Part shown: positions 8,276 to 16,793 of the stretch, piece after piece | Layout of the letters: every line of letters begins with the position of its first letter | Position numbering within the stretch: the first letter of the stretch is position 1 | Assembly: GCF_029143285.1 (NCBI RefSeq) | Contig: NZ_JAPDSH010000002.1 | Span: forward strand, 186,001 to 250,000 | Reading direction: 5' to 3' | DNA from: Vagococcus proximus | GTDB taxonomy: Bacteria; Bacillota; Bacilli; Lactobacillales; Vagococcaceae | DNA: 64,000 nucleotides | Notes under the pieces: model-generated | Database searches by the model: none | Seen by the model: the letters and a program-made list of their open reading frames with translations, nothing else | What the model was told of the DNA's origin: nothing | Program-made: the position numbers and the translations under genes

Positions 8276-8971
8276 ATGACAACAACGGATAACAAACCAG
8301 AAAAAAAGCCGCTTAATTTTAAAAGTTGTTTCGACATTATTGGGCCTGTGATGATTGGTCCATCAAGTTCCCATACAGCAGGAGCTATCTCAATCGGGAT
8401 AGCTGCTAACAAATTATTTCAAACAACACCTAAAAAAGTCAGTGTAAATTATTATGAATCATTTGCTGAGACACACAAAGGGCACGGAACAGATTATGCG
8501 ATTATCAGTGGAATTTTAGGATTTGCGACAGATGATTTACGTGTCCCTAACGCGTTGGAGATTGCAGCCGAACAAGGTATGGAAATCGAATTTATCGAAA
8601 TGCCAGGAGACAGCCCTGTTCAACATGCGAATACAGCTTGTGTCAACTTACAGGATGGTGATCATGAAATAAATGTAACTGGAATCTCTGTAGGAGGTGG
8701 CACGATTGAAATCAAATATATTGAAGTCGACCGATTCGCTTTTGAGCCGCAAGGAACGTTACCCATTCTGATTGCAATTACTGAAGACGAATCAATCAAA
8801 TATAACTTACAAGGAAAATTATATGATAACAATGTTGAGGTCAATGTGTTTAATGAGTACGAGTGTGATAGCACGTATTTATATCAATTTGACCTTAACT
8901 CTCAACCGCCAAAAAAATTAAAAGAACAGTTACTAAACATTGATAAAGCAACTCAAATTATCTTACTTTAA
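8276..8971 (+). CDS. sdaAB: L-serine dehydratase, beta subunit
   Basis: 231 residues, ATG after GAGGAGG. Motifs 'FDIIGPVMIGPSSSHTAGA' near residue 20 and 'ETHKGHGTDYAIISGILGF' are the serine dehydratase beta-chain signature, followed by an ACT-like C-terminal segment. Together with the alpha chain it deaminates L-serine to pyruvate and ammonia in the cytoplasm using an oxygen-sensitive 4Fe-4S cluster. The two-subunit form is the usual Firmicutes arrangement. It lies 24 bases before sdaAA. Confidence 0.96.
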   Translation: MTTTDNKPEKKPLNFKSCFDIIGPVMIGPSSSHTAGAISIGIAANKLFQTTPKKVSVNYYESFAETHKGHGTDYAIISGILGFATDDLRVPNALEIAAEQGMEIEFIEMPGDSPVQHANTACVNLQDGDHEINVTGISVGGGTIEIKYIEVDRFAFEPQGTLPILIAITEDESIKYNLQGKLYDNNVEVNVFNEYECDSTYLYQFDLNSQPPKKLKEQLLNIDKATQIILL

Positions 8972-8995
8972 CCATTAAAAGGAGGACAACTACCC

Positions 8996-9889
8996 ATGTA
9001 TTTATTAATTGAAGAATTTATAGTCGAAGCAGAGGAGACTGGAAAATCCTTATCCGATTTAATGATTGAGCAAGAGATGAAACAAAATCAACTGACTTTT
9101 GAAGAAGTTTGGGAAGTTATGGAATATAATTTAGCGACGATGGAAGAAGCCGTTAAACGATCCAGTGAAGGGGAGGGTGTTTTCTCCCCAACTGGGTTAA
9201 CAGGTGGCGATGCTGTGAAAATGAAAAACTACCGTGCTAAGAAACGCACACTTTCAGGTGACGATATGCTAAAAGGGGTGCAAAGTGCCCTAGGAACAAA
9301 TGAAGTCAATGCGTCTATGGGCGTGATTTGTGCCACACCAACTGCAGGGGCAAGCGGCACACTACCTGGCGTGTTATTCACGATTAACGACTCCCTAGAA
9401 TTAACGCGTGAACAGATGGTGCGTTTCTTATTTACCTCTGGTTTATTTGGAATAGTGGTGGCTAATAATGCAATGATAGCTGGTGCAATGGGTGGTTGTC
9501 AGGCAGAAGTCGGAAGTGCCTCTGCTATGTCTGCCGCTGCCGCAGTAGAAGCTGCAGGTGGAACACCACGTCAATCGGCAACAGCATTTGGTATGGCATT
9601 AGGAAATTTACTTGGACTTGTTTGTGATCCTGTGGCAGGTCTAGTAGAAATCCCTTGCGTGAAACGTAATGCCATCGGAGCAGGGAATGCCCTAATCGCA
9701 GCCGATATGGCTTTAGCAGGAATTGATAATAAAATCCCTGCCGATGAAGTAGTTGAAGCTATGCGTGAAATAGGGTCAAACTTACCTAGAGAATTGAGAG
9801 AAACTGGCATAGGTGGTCTTGCAGGAACACCAGAAGGTAAGAAGATGATGAAAGAGATTTTTGGTGGAGAACTAAAGAGCAAAGATTAG
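8996..9889 (+). CDS. sdaAA: L-serine dehydratase, iron-sulfur alpha subunit
   Basis: 297 residues, typical length. ATG at 8996 preceded by AAAGGAGG. Carries the conserved 'GDAVKMKNY', 'GVICATPTAGASGTLPG', 'NAMIAGAMGGCQAEVGSASAMSAAA' and 'LVCDPVAGLVEIPCVKRNA' blocks, whose cysteines ligate the 4Fe-4S cluster that activates serine directly. Works with the beta chain encoded just upstream to turn serine into pyruvate, linking amino-acid use to central metabolism. Last gene of the three-gene operon, followed by a hairpin at 9931. Confidence 0.97.
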   Translation: MYLLIEEFIVEAEETGKSLSDLMIEQEMKQNQLTFEEVWEVMEYNLATMEEAVKRSSEGEGVFSPTGLTGGDAVKMKNYRAKKRTLSGDDMLKGVQSALGTNEVNASMGVICATPTAGASGTLPGVLFTINDSLELTREQMVRFLFTSGLFGIVVANNAMIAGAMGGCQAEVGSASAMSAAAAVEAAGGTPRQSATAFGMALGNLLGLVCDPVAGLVEIPCVKRNAIGAGNALIAADMALAGIDNKIPADEVVEAMREIGSNLPRELRETGIGGLAGTPEGKKMMKEIFGGELKSKD

Positions 9890-9930
9890 GTATATAAATA
9901 GGACATTAGTAGTTTTTATTTTGGATAATA

Positions 9931-9970
9931 AACAAGCCTGACTCATCCAAACGGATTAGTCAGGCTTGTT
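9931..9970 (+). terminator. Terminator hairpin of the serine dehydratase operon
   Basis: AACAAGCCTGACT pairs perfectly with AGTCAGGCTTGTT (13 bp). The T run after it is interrupted (CTGATTGTTATTTTTG), so termination may be incomplete. 9971-10310 holds no gene; it is AT-rich and contains a perfect palindrome CATCATATGATG at 10093-10104 of unknown meaning. Confidence 0.75.
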
Positions 9971-10310
9971 CTGATTGTTATTTTTGTAAAGGGGATTACG
10001 AAAAAAAAGTATTTATAAACCACTATATAATCTTTACTACCATGGAAATTGATTAATAATGATTACTAATAATTGGATCAAAAGTAGAATATCATCATAT
10101 GATGTTTGAACAGAGGAGATAAAAATTAAGTGTGAATGTAAGTTGTTAGCGTGTCACTAATTTAAAATTTAATTAACTTTATAAAATAACGTCTTTAAAG
10201 AATATTAAATGAACTTAAATGGAAATAAAAAATTTATTTTGACGTTCTTTGGAATTAAATGAATTTATTTTGAATATTTAGGAAAAATTCGCCTTTATTT
10301 AGGTGATATA

Positions 10311-10353
10311 TAGACTTTTTTGGAAATTAACGATATATTGTAAGCGTTATCAT
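10311..10353 (+). promoter_or_regulatory. Promoter with overlapping CcpA (cre) operator for the sugar ABC operon
   Basis: -35 TAGACT (10311-10316), spacer 17, -10 TATATT (10334-10339). TTGTAAGCGTTATCAT at 10338-10353 matches the cre consensus WTGNNARCGNWWWCAW at every position and sits on the -10/+1. A cre here normally means repression by CcpA-HPr(Ser-P) when a preferred sugar is present. Confidence 0.75.
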
Positions 10354-10410
10354 AACGTTTTTTAGTTGTTTTTAGCTTAATTAAAATTGAGAAAAGGATG
10401 GGGATAAGTA

Positions 10411-11730
10411 ATGAAAGTAGTCAAAAAAAGTTTGTTGGTTGGAATGACAGTTACTGCATTATTAGGTTTGACAGCTTGTGGTGGAAGTAAGAGTAAAGAG
10501 TCTAAAGATGGTGGTGTAAAAATCAGATTATTAACTAGAATGGCGGGTACATCTCCACAAGTTAAAATATATAAAGATGTTATTGAGCAATTTGAAAAAG
10601 ATTATCCCGATGCTGAAGTGATTGATGAGTCACAAGGCGATGAAGGCTCATACAATAATAAACTTAAAACAAGTCGTGCTTCAGGCGATCTTCCTAATAT
10701 TTTTAGAGTTCAAGGGGTCGCTAATTTAGGAGAATACATCGACAATAATCTTGTTATGAATATGGATGAAACATTAAAGGCTGACAAGGAATGGGCAGAT
10801 GGTTTTACGGAAGGTGCATTAAATTATTATCAAGTCCCTGGCTATGATGGTACATATGCTATTCCTATGGAGTCAGGTTTGATTGGAATGTATTATAATG
10901 AAAAACTATTTAAAGAAGCGGGTATAAGTGAGTTTCCTGAAACATGGAGTCAATTTACAGATGCAATCAAAAAGTTAAATGCTAAAGGGATTGTGCCGAT
11001 GTCTATGGGTGCAAAAGCTGCGTATAAGGCAGGTCATTTACACAACTCAATTTTCTATCACTGGTTAGGTACAGAAGCAGCCAAGGATTTAGGAACTGGT
11101 AAGTTAAAATGGACAGATCCAGACGTGGTTAAAACGATAGAGTATGTTAAAGAGTTAGCTGATTTAAAAGCTTGGGATAAAAATGCAGCAGGCATAGATG
11201 ATAATGTCGCACTAACTTCATTCTTGGACGGTGAAACAGCGATGATTTTAACAGGTCCATGGGATGGTGACGGCTTTATGGATAAAGAAAAAACAGAGTA
11301 TACAGACAGTATAAAGTTGGCTAAATTCCCATATTTTGAAGAAAAACCAGAATTTAAAAATAATGATATGCAAGTTGTCAGTCCTTATATGGTAAATGGA
11401 AAACTAGAAGGAAAAGATAAAGACTATACGATAGAATTATTAAAACGTCTAACAAGTAAAGACGTTGCAAAACGCTATGCTGAAGAAGCAAATTTTATTG
11501 TTCCAAGAACGGATATGGAGATTGATAAAGATAAAGTATCACCATTATTCTTACGCAACTTAGAGTTATCTGGAACATCAGATCATTTAGCTGTTGATGT
11601 TTTTGATTATGACAAGGTTCAATCTATGCAAGATAGAACACGTAATTCACTAGTAGGTGTTTTAACAGGAAATTCTCCAGAACAAGCGGCCAAAGAAATA
11701 CAAGCAGAACGAGATAAAAACGCTAAATAA
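10411..11730 (+). CDS. CUT1-family sugar ABC transporter, substrate-binding lipoprotein
   Basis: 439 residues. Lipoprotein signal peptide: KK at the N-terminus, hydrophobic core, lipobox LTAC with the lipidated Cys at residue 23. The mature part is an extracellular solute-binding protein family 1 fold ('FEKDYPDAEVIDESQGDEG...GDLPNIFRVQG', 'YAIPMESGLIGMYYNEKLFKEAGI', 'PETWSQFTDAIKKL', 'FLDGETAMILTGPWDG'). It should capture an oligosaccharide outside the cell and pass it to the two permeases encoded next. No glycosidase or regulator is adjacent, so the sugar cannot be named. The promoter has a cre site. Confidence 0.9.
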   Translation: MKVVKKSLLVGMTVTALLGLTACGGSKSKESKDGGVKIRLLTRMAGTSPQVKIYKDVIEQFEKDYPDAEVIDESQGDEGSYNNKLKTSRASGDLPNIFRVQGVANLGEYIDNNLVMNMDETLKADKEWADGFTEGALNYYQVPGYDGTYAIPMESGLIGMYYNEKLFKEAGISEFPETWSQFTDAIKKLNAKGIVPMSMGAKAAYKAGHLHNSIFYHWLGTEAAKDLGTGKLKWTDPDVVKTIEYVKELADLKAWDKNAAGIDDNVALTSFLDGETAMILTGPWDGDGFMDKEKTEYTDSIKLAKFPYFEEKPEFKNNDMQVVSPYMVNGKLEGKDKDYTIELLKRLTSKDVAKRYAEEANFIVPRTDMEIDKDKVSPLFLRNLELSGTSDHLAVDVFDYDKVQSMQDRTRNSLVGVLTGNSPEQAAKEIQAERDKNAK

Positions 11731-11793
11731 AAGTAATGCATAAGAGGTGTGAAAGCACCTCTTTCAAAATTTATAAAGTAAGAGGTGGAAATT

Positions 11794-12687
11794 TTGGTAG
11801 TAAAGTCCTTTAAAGAAAAAGCGAAAGTGTTAGTCATGCTCGTGCCGACAATGTTACTCTATACCTTATTTTTAGTTATTCCGATTATACTGGCGGTATA
11901 TTTTTCAGTCCATCAGTGGAATGGAATTCCAGGATCACCATTAACATATGTGGGTTTTAAGAATTTTGTAGATGCTTTTAAAGATGATTTATTTAGAGTA
12001 TCTGTGGTCAATCTTTTTAAATTAGTTTTTTTCAGTGTACTATTTCATACACCTATTGCCTTAATTTTAGCAGTGGCCTTACAAGCTAAACTTAAAGGCT
12101 CACGTTTTTTTAAAGTTATCTTTTTTGTACCAACGATATTTCCTTTAACAGCAATAGGGCTACTTTGGTATTTTATTTTCATGCCAAATGGCGCAATCAA
12201 TAGTATTCTTGAGATGATAGGCTTAGGAACTTTAGCTCAAGGGTGGTTAATTAATCCATCTACAGCTATACCTGTTATTATTTTCGTTAATATCTGGGCA
12301 GGTGTCGGATACTATATGATTATTTTACTTGCAGGCTTGAAAACGATACCTGAAGAAATATACGATGCGGCAAAAATTGATGGTGCATCAGAAGTGAAGC
12401 AGTTTTTTAATATTACGGTACCTATGTTAAAACCAATTATCAGTATGTGTGTACTGTTAGATATTATTGGTACAATTAAGTCTTTCGATTTGGTGTTTGT
12501 AATGACGGGTGGTGGGCCGAATGATTTGACCAATTTACCAACAACGTTGATGTACAATCAAGCATTCAAATATGATAATTATGGAATGGGTAGTGCATTA
12601 GGAATTATTATCTTAGTTATGGTATTAGTTCTTACAATTCTAAGTGATTTTATTATGAATAGGAAAAAGAAAGGAGCGGTCGATTAA
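11794..12687 (+). CDS. CUT1 sugar ABC transporter permease (MalF-type)
   Basis: About 297 residues with six membrane helices. Starting at TTG 11794 leaves AGAGGTGG (11781-11788) as the ribosome-binding site with 5-base spacing; the longer reading from GTG 11785 would start inside that site. The ABC-coupling EAA loop is visible as 'IPEEIYDAAKIDGASEVKQFFNITVPMLKP'. It lies 63 bases after the binding-protein gene and 1 base before the second permease. No ATPase gene follows, as usual for CUT1 systems that share an MsmK-type ATPase encoded elsewhere. Confidence 0.9.
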   Translation: MVVKSFKEKAKVLVMLVPTMLLYTLFLVIPIILAVYFSVHQWNGIPGSPLTYVGFKNFVDAFKDDLFRVSVVNLFKLVFFSVLFHTPIALILAVALQAKLKGSRFFKVIFFVPTIFPLTAIGLLWYFIFMPNGAINSILEMIGLGTLAQGWLINPSTAIPVIIFVNIWAGVGYYMIILLAGLKTIPEEIYDAAKIDGASEVKQFFNITVPMLKPIISMCVLLDIIGTIKSFDLVFVMTGGGPNDLTNLPTTLMYNQAFKYDNYGMGSALGIIILVMVLVLTILSDFIMNRKKKGAVD

Positions 12688-12688
12688 T

Positions 12689-13504
12689 ATGAAAAAGAAA
12701 GTCTTTCTATATATATTTGTTATAGCAATGGCAATCACATTTATTGGACCAATGTTATTTACAATAATTTCATCATTTAAAGACAATAAAGAAATCTTTA
12801 GTGCACCTTTCTCACTACCAGAAACATTTAGATTTGAAAATTATAAGATTGCTTGGGAAGATGCCAAGATGAGTCGTTATATGTTAAACAGTATCTTTAT
12901 TGCCGTATCATCTGTTATCACAGTTGTTATTGTGTCATCTATGAGTGCATTTGTCCTATCGCGCTTTAATTTTAAGGTCAATAAATATATTTCTCTATTT
13001 ATATTAATGGGAATGATGGTGCCAATGCATACAATCTTAGTTCCTGTTTCGTACATTATTGCGGCATTTGATTTGAAGAATAACTTAATAGCACTCGTAT
13101 TACTTTATGTAGCATTTAGTATTCCATTTAGTACAATTGTACTGACAAGATTTATGCAAGGGATTTCCAAGTCTGTTGAAGAAGCAGCGGTAATGGATGG
13201 GGCTTCTTTCTTTAAAATATATTGGAAAATCATCTTACCAATGTCGATCCCGTCTATATCAACTGTAGCGATATTTAATTTTTTAGGAGCTTGGAACGAT
13301 GTGCTGTTTCCACTGTTATTTATTAATGATGATAAATTGAAAACAGTATCTTTAGGATTGTTAAATTTCCAAGGAGAGCGAGGAGCTGAGTATGGTCCTA
13401 TGATGGCTGCCATCGGGATAACGTTATTAATTCCTTTGGTTATCTATTTATTCTTCCAGGAAAAAGTAGAAGAGGGAATTGCGGCAGGTGGTGTGAAAGA
13501 ATAA
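12689..13504 (+). CDS. CUT1 sugar ABC transporter permease (MalG-type)
   Basis: 271 residues, six membrane helices. EAA loop 'VEEAAVMDGASFFKIYWKIILPMSIPS' and the MalG-type C-terminus 'EKVEEGIAAGGVKE', both typical of the second CUT1 permease. Starts one base after the first permease stop with AAAGGAG inside the preceding coding end. Forms the membrane channel with the MalF-type partner. Last gene of the operon; a hairpin follows at 13596. Confidence 0.92.
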   Translation: MKKKVFLYIFVIAMAITFIGPMLFTIISSFKDNKEIFSAPFSLPETFRFENYKIAWEDAKMSRYMLNSIFIAVSSVITVVIVSSMSAFVLSRFNFKVNKYISLFILMGMMVPMHTILVPVSYIIAAFDLKNNLIALVLLYVAFSIPFSTIVLTRFMQGISKSVEEAAVMDGASFFKIYWKIILPMSIPSISTVAIFNFLGAWNDVLFPLLFINDDKLKTVSLGLLNFQGERGAEYGPMMAAIGITLLIPLVIYLFFQEKVEEGIAAGGVKE

Positions 13505-13563
13505 GGGATAAGTTATTTATATATCTACAGTAGATATATAGTGTTATTAAATAGAGTAGCACC

Positions 13564-13638
13564 TTGACTATTCGCATTTAAAAGGCATACAATGACATCA
13601 AATGGGGAGCTTTTATAACTCTCGATTTGATGGCTTTT
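13564..13638 (+). promoter_or_regulatory. Promoter-like element running straight into a terminator hairpin
   Basis: TTGACT (13564-13569), 18-base spacer, TACAAT (13588-13593), then a 14-bp stem (13596-13609 with 13619-13632, two imperfect pairs) followed by GGCTTTTCTT. The hairpin can terminate the ABC operon. The -35, the first bases of the spacer and the block CATACAATGAC are shared with the promoter at 6679, so either a very short RNA of ~40 nt or a common regulatory element is possible. Confidence 0.5.
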
Positions 13639-13686
13639 CTTATAATCAATTGTCCTATTGCTATGTGTTAAAATAGGAGGAAATGT

Positions 13687-14529
13687 ATGAAAAAATATTA
13701 TTTTTTAGTCGCTGTTTGTGCCACTACATTATTAACAGTAGCTCCGATGACGAGTCATGCTAGTGAAGATGTGAGTCCGTCAGCTGAGTTGCCAATCAAT
13801 CCCGAAATTGTCGGTCAAATGGAAGATGAACTTAATAATGCGCTTAATGATGTCCAAAATGGTCTTCAACCAGATATAATTGCTGAAAAGGAAGAAGAAC
13901 TTAACAATGCCCTTAATGATGTCGAAAATGGTATTCAACCCCAAATGACTATACCTGAAGAAATGCCTCAACCGTCAGTAGAACTACCATTTGATCCTGA
14001 GGTTATTGGTCAAATGGAAGATGAACTTAATAATGCTCTTAATGATGTCGAAAATGGCATTCAACCTCAACTTAACGTTATTGGTGAGCCCGCAACACCA
14101 GAGTTGCCTAGTGTGCCAGGTGTTGCCGATCCAATGCCGATGCCATTAGACCCAGAAACGAATATGCCGATGTTACCCTCTGATCCAGATGGTTCAGGTG
14201 TTGCCGATCCGATGCCAATGCCATTAGATCCAGAAACAAATATGCCGATGTTACCGTCAGCAGACCAACCACTTGTTGAGTTAGAGGACGCTAATTCTCT
14301 TACGAATCAATTAGCTTTAGGAGACAGTCAAACAAACACGCCATTTGTTAATTTGGCTACGAGCTTAAAAAATAATGACCTTAAAACTGAAAAGGCTCCA
14401 GATGAAACAGTTAAGGGAGAAAAAACATTTCCTCAGACTGGCGAACGAAGTAGTGTAGCAGTTGTGGCATCAGGCCTAGTGATGACACTTGCAACTTTAG
14501 TCGCATTTGTGCTTAGAAAATTTAAATAG
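13687..14529 (+). CDS. Repeat-containing cell-wall-anchored surface protein (LPXTG-like, FPQTG)
   Basis: 280 residues. Signal peptide at 1-26 (cleavage near SHA-SE). Two repeat families follow: three copies of a ~20-residue acidic unit, ELNNALNDVENGIQPQ-like, at 45-64, 68-87 and 110-129; and two copies of GVADPMPMPLDPETNMPMLP at about 145-165 and 171-191. The C-terminus is a sorting signal: FPQTG at 248-252, hydrophobic 256-275, then RKFK. FPQTG rather than LPXTG is still a plausible sortase A site, as F/L variation at the first position is common in this group. No enzymatic domain is recognised. Monocistronic, with AGGAGG before the ATG and its own terminator. Function unknown. Confidence 0.85.
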   Translation: MKKYYFLVAVCATTLLTVAPMTSHASEDVSPSAELPINPEIVGQMEDELNNALNDVQNGLQPDIIAEKEEELNNALNDVENGIQPQMTIPEEMPQPSVELPFDPEVIGQMEDELNNALNDVENGIQPQLNVIGEPATPELPSVPGVADPMPMPLDPETNMPMLPSDPDGSGVADPMPMPLDPETNMPMLPSADQPLVELEDANSLTNQLALGDSQTNTPFVNLATSLKNNDLKTEKAPDETVKGEKTFPQTGERSSVAVVASGLVMTLATLVAFVLRKFK

Positions 14530-14532
14530 TAG

Positions 14533-14567
14533 TAAAGACAAGAAGTCCCATCTTCTTGTCTTTTTTT
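14533..14567 (+). terminator. Terminator of the surface protein gene
   Basis: AAAGACAAGAAG pairs with CTTCTTGTCTTT around TCCCAT, then seven T. Confidence 0.92.
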
Positions 14568-14702
14568 ATCGTTCTTTTTAAAAATGGTCTATACTTATCG
14601 TTTTGTGTGGTTGAGATAAAACTCTTTATTTAAAAAGGTTTTGTGTTATCATTATGAAGTAGAGTTTGTTTAAAATAAAAATTGGTATAGGTTGGTGGAG
14701 AC

Positions 14703-16658
14703 GTGGAAGATGTTAAGTTTTTATCCTTATTAGCAAAAGAATTTCCAAACAAACAAAGTGTGGTAACAGAGATCATTAATTTGAAAGCGATTTTATCACT
14801 TCCGAAAGGAACGGAGCATTTTGTCAGTGACTTGCACGGGGAGTATGATGCCTTTCAACATGTATTGCGTAATGGGTCAGGTAAGATTAAAAATAAGATA
14901 AGTGAAACTTTAGGAGAGGAATTGACTGCGGAAGAGCAACGTACCTTGGCAAGCTTGATTTATTACCCTAAAGAAAAATTAGCGTTAAAAAAAGCAGAGT
15001 GGCAGTCCGAAGATGAAGCGAGGCAGTGGTATGAGACAGAGTTAAAGTCACTAGTTACTTTATGTCAGGATATCTCATCTAAATATAGCCGTTCAAAAGT
15101 GAGGAAGGCTATTCCGAAAGAGTTTAGCTATATTATTGAAGAGCTGTTGTTTACACCAAGTAAGCATAAAACACAGTCGGGTTATTATCAAAGTATTATA
15201 AAAAATGTGATTGAATTAGAGATGGCGGATGCGTTTATTCGGGAGCTGTGTTTCTTAATTCAGCATCTCACGGTTGATCATCTGCATGTGGTAGGGGATA
15301 TTTATGATAGAGGTCCCTATCCAGATAAGATTATTGATCATCTTCAAAGGCAAAGCTCGGTAGACGTGCAGTGGGGAAACCATGATATCTTATGGATGGG
15401 AGCCGCTTGGGGATCGGCAGTCTGTATTGCTAATGTGATTCGGATAGCTTCTCGCTATAATAATTTAGCAGTGCTTGAAGAAGGCTATGGGATTTCACTT
15501 CGCAATATGGTCAACTTTGCGGAGAAAACCTATCACAGCGCTAATCAGCAGTTTCTTCCTCGGTTAGCCAAAGAAGACCAAGATGTTTCCGAGTATGAAA
15601 AGCAGCAGATGGGGAAAATTCAACAAGCGATTGCGATTATTCAGTTTAAATTAGAAGGGGAAATTATTAAACGTCGTCCTGAGTTTGAGATGGAAAATCG
15701 TCTGGTATTAGAGAGAATCAACTATGATGACTTGACGATAGAGTTGGAAGGGCAGCGCTATTTCTTAGACCAAGCGAGTTTTCCAACGATTGATCCCAAA
15801 GAGCCGTATCAGCTGACTGATGAGGAGCAAGAGCTAGTTGATGCATTAGTTAGAGTATTTACTGGCAGCGAGAAACTCCAAGCTCATATCGATTATCTGA
15901 TGCAGGTTGGGAGTATGTCACTGATTTATAATGGCAATTTACTATATCACGGGTGTGTTCCCATGACAGAAGAGGGGGCCTTTCAATCCTTTGATATCGA
16001 AGGTCGATCGTATTCAGGGAAAGGGTTGTTTGACCGTTTTGAAAAAGTGTTACGACAAGCGCACACAGATAAGAACGTGCCGTCACGGTATCTGGATTAT
16101 GTTTGGTATTTATGGACAGGCAAGTATTCGCCTTTATTTGGTAAGACGAAGATGACAACATTTGAAAGGTACTATATCTTAGAAAAAGAAACCCATGAAG
16201 AGTATAAAAATAGTTATTACCGACTACGTGAGACGGAAGAAGGGTGCCATGCCATTCTCAAAGAGTTTGGACTAGAACCTGGTAAAGCTCACATAATCAA
16301 TGGCCACACACCTGTTAAAGAGAAAAAAGGTGAGAATCCTATCAAGGGAAATAGCGCCATGATTGTGATAGATGGGGGCTATTCAAAACCGTATCAATCG
16401 GCTACGGGGATTGCAGGTTATACGTTGATTTATAATTCTTACGGGATGGAGTTAGCGGTTCACGAGCCGTTTTGCGGAGCTGAGTTGAGTGTGAAAAGTG
16501 AACGAGATTTAGTATCCACGAGACGTTTAGTCTTTAAAGAGGACAAACGCCAATATGTCGCAGAAACGGATATCGGCGTTAGTCTTCAAAAACAGGTTGA
16601 GGATCTTTTATTATTAAAGCAGTATTATGAAAAGAAACAGTTGATTGAGCGTTATTAA
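14703..16658 (+). CDS. fbp: Fructose-1,6-bisphosphatase, class III
   Basis: 651 residues, the size expected for the Firmicutes class III enzyme. Calcineurin-like metallophosphatase motifs: 'HFVSDLHGEYDAF' near residue 45, 'HVVGDIYDRGPYPDKI' near 200, 'VQWGNHDILWMGAA' near 225, and C-terminal 'INGHTPVKEKKGENPIKGN' plus 'MIVIDGGYSKPYQ'. It hydrolyses fructose 1,6-bisphosphate to fructose 6-phosphate for gluconeogenesis, in the cytoplasm. GTG start at 14703 with GGTGGAG just upstream (short spacing). Monocistronic, flanked by terminators; the upstream 14568-14702 shows no other gene. Confidence 0.96.
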   Translation: MEDVKFLSLLAKEFPNKQSVVTEIINLKAILSLPKGTEHFVSDLHGEYDAFQHVLRNGSGKIKNKISETLGEELTAEEQRTLASLIYYPKEKLALKKAEWQSEDEARQWYETELKSLVTLCQDISSKYSRSKVRKAIPKEFSYIIEELLFTPSKHKTQSGYYQSIIKNVIELEMADAFIRELCFLIQHLTVDHLHVVGDIYDRGPYPDKIIDHLQRQSSVDVQWGNHDILWMGAAWGSAVCIANVIRIASRYNNLAVLEEGYGISLRNMVNFAEKTYHSANQQFLPRLAKEDQDVSEYEKQQMGKIQQAIAIIQFKLEGEIIKRRPEFEMENRLVLERINYDDLTIELEGQRYFLDQASFPTIDPKEPYQLTDEEQELVDALVRVFTGSEKLQAHIDYLMQVGSMSLIYNGNLLYHGCVPMTEEGAFQSFDIEGRSYSGKGLFDRFEKVLRQAHTDKNVPSRYLDYVWYLWTGKYSPLFGKTKMTTFERYYILEKETHEEYKNSYYRLRETEEGCHAILKEFGLEPGKAHIINGHTPVKEKKGENPIKGNSAMIVIDGGYSKPYQSATGIAGYTLIYNSYGMELAVHEPFCGAELSVKSERDLVSTRRLVFKEDKRQYVAETDIGVSLQKQVEDLLLLKQYYEKKQLIERY

Positions 16659-16665
16659 CTGACAG

Positions 16666-16713
16666 AGATGTGGCAAAATCAGATGAGTTAATTTGGTTTT
16701 GCCACATCTTTTT
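16666..16713 (+). terminator. Terminator of fbp
   Basis: AGATGTGGCAAAA pairs with TTTTGCCACATCT (13 bp, loop about 18 bases), followed by a T-rich stretch. Confidence 0.88.
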
Positions 16714-16793
16714 GCAAAAAATACGTTTAAGTCTTGCAATCGGAGTTGATAAACTGATAAGGTAGAAAAATTATAGTAAGAGGAGAGATACAA

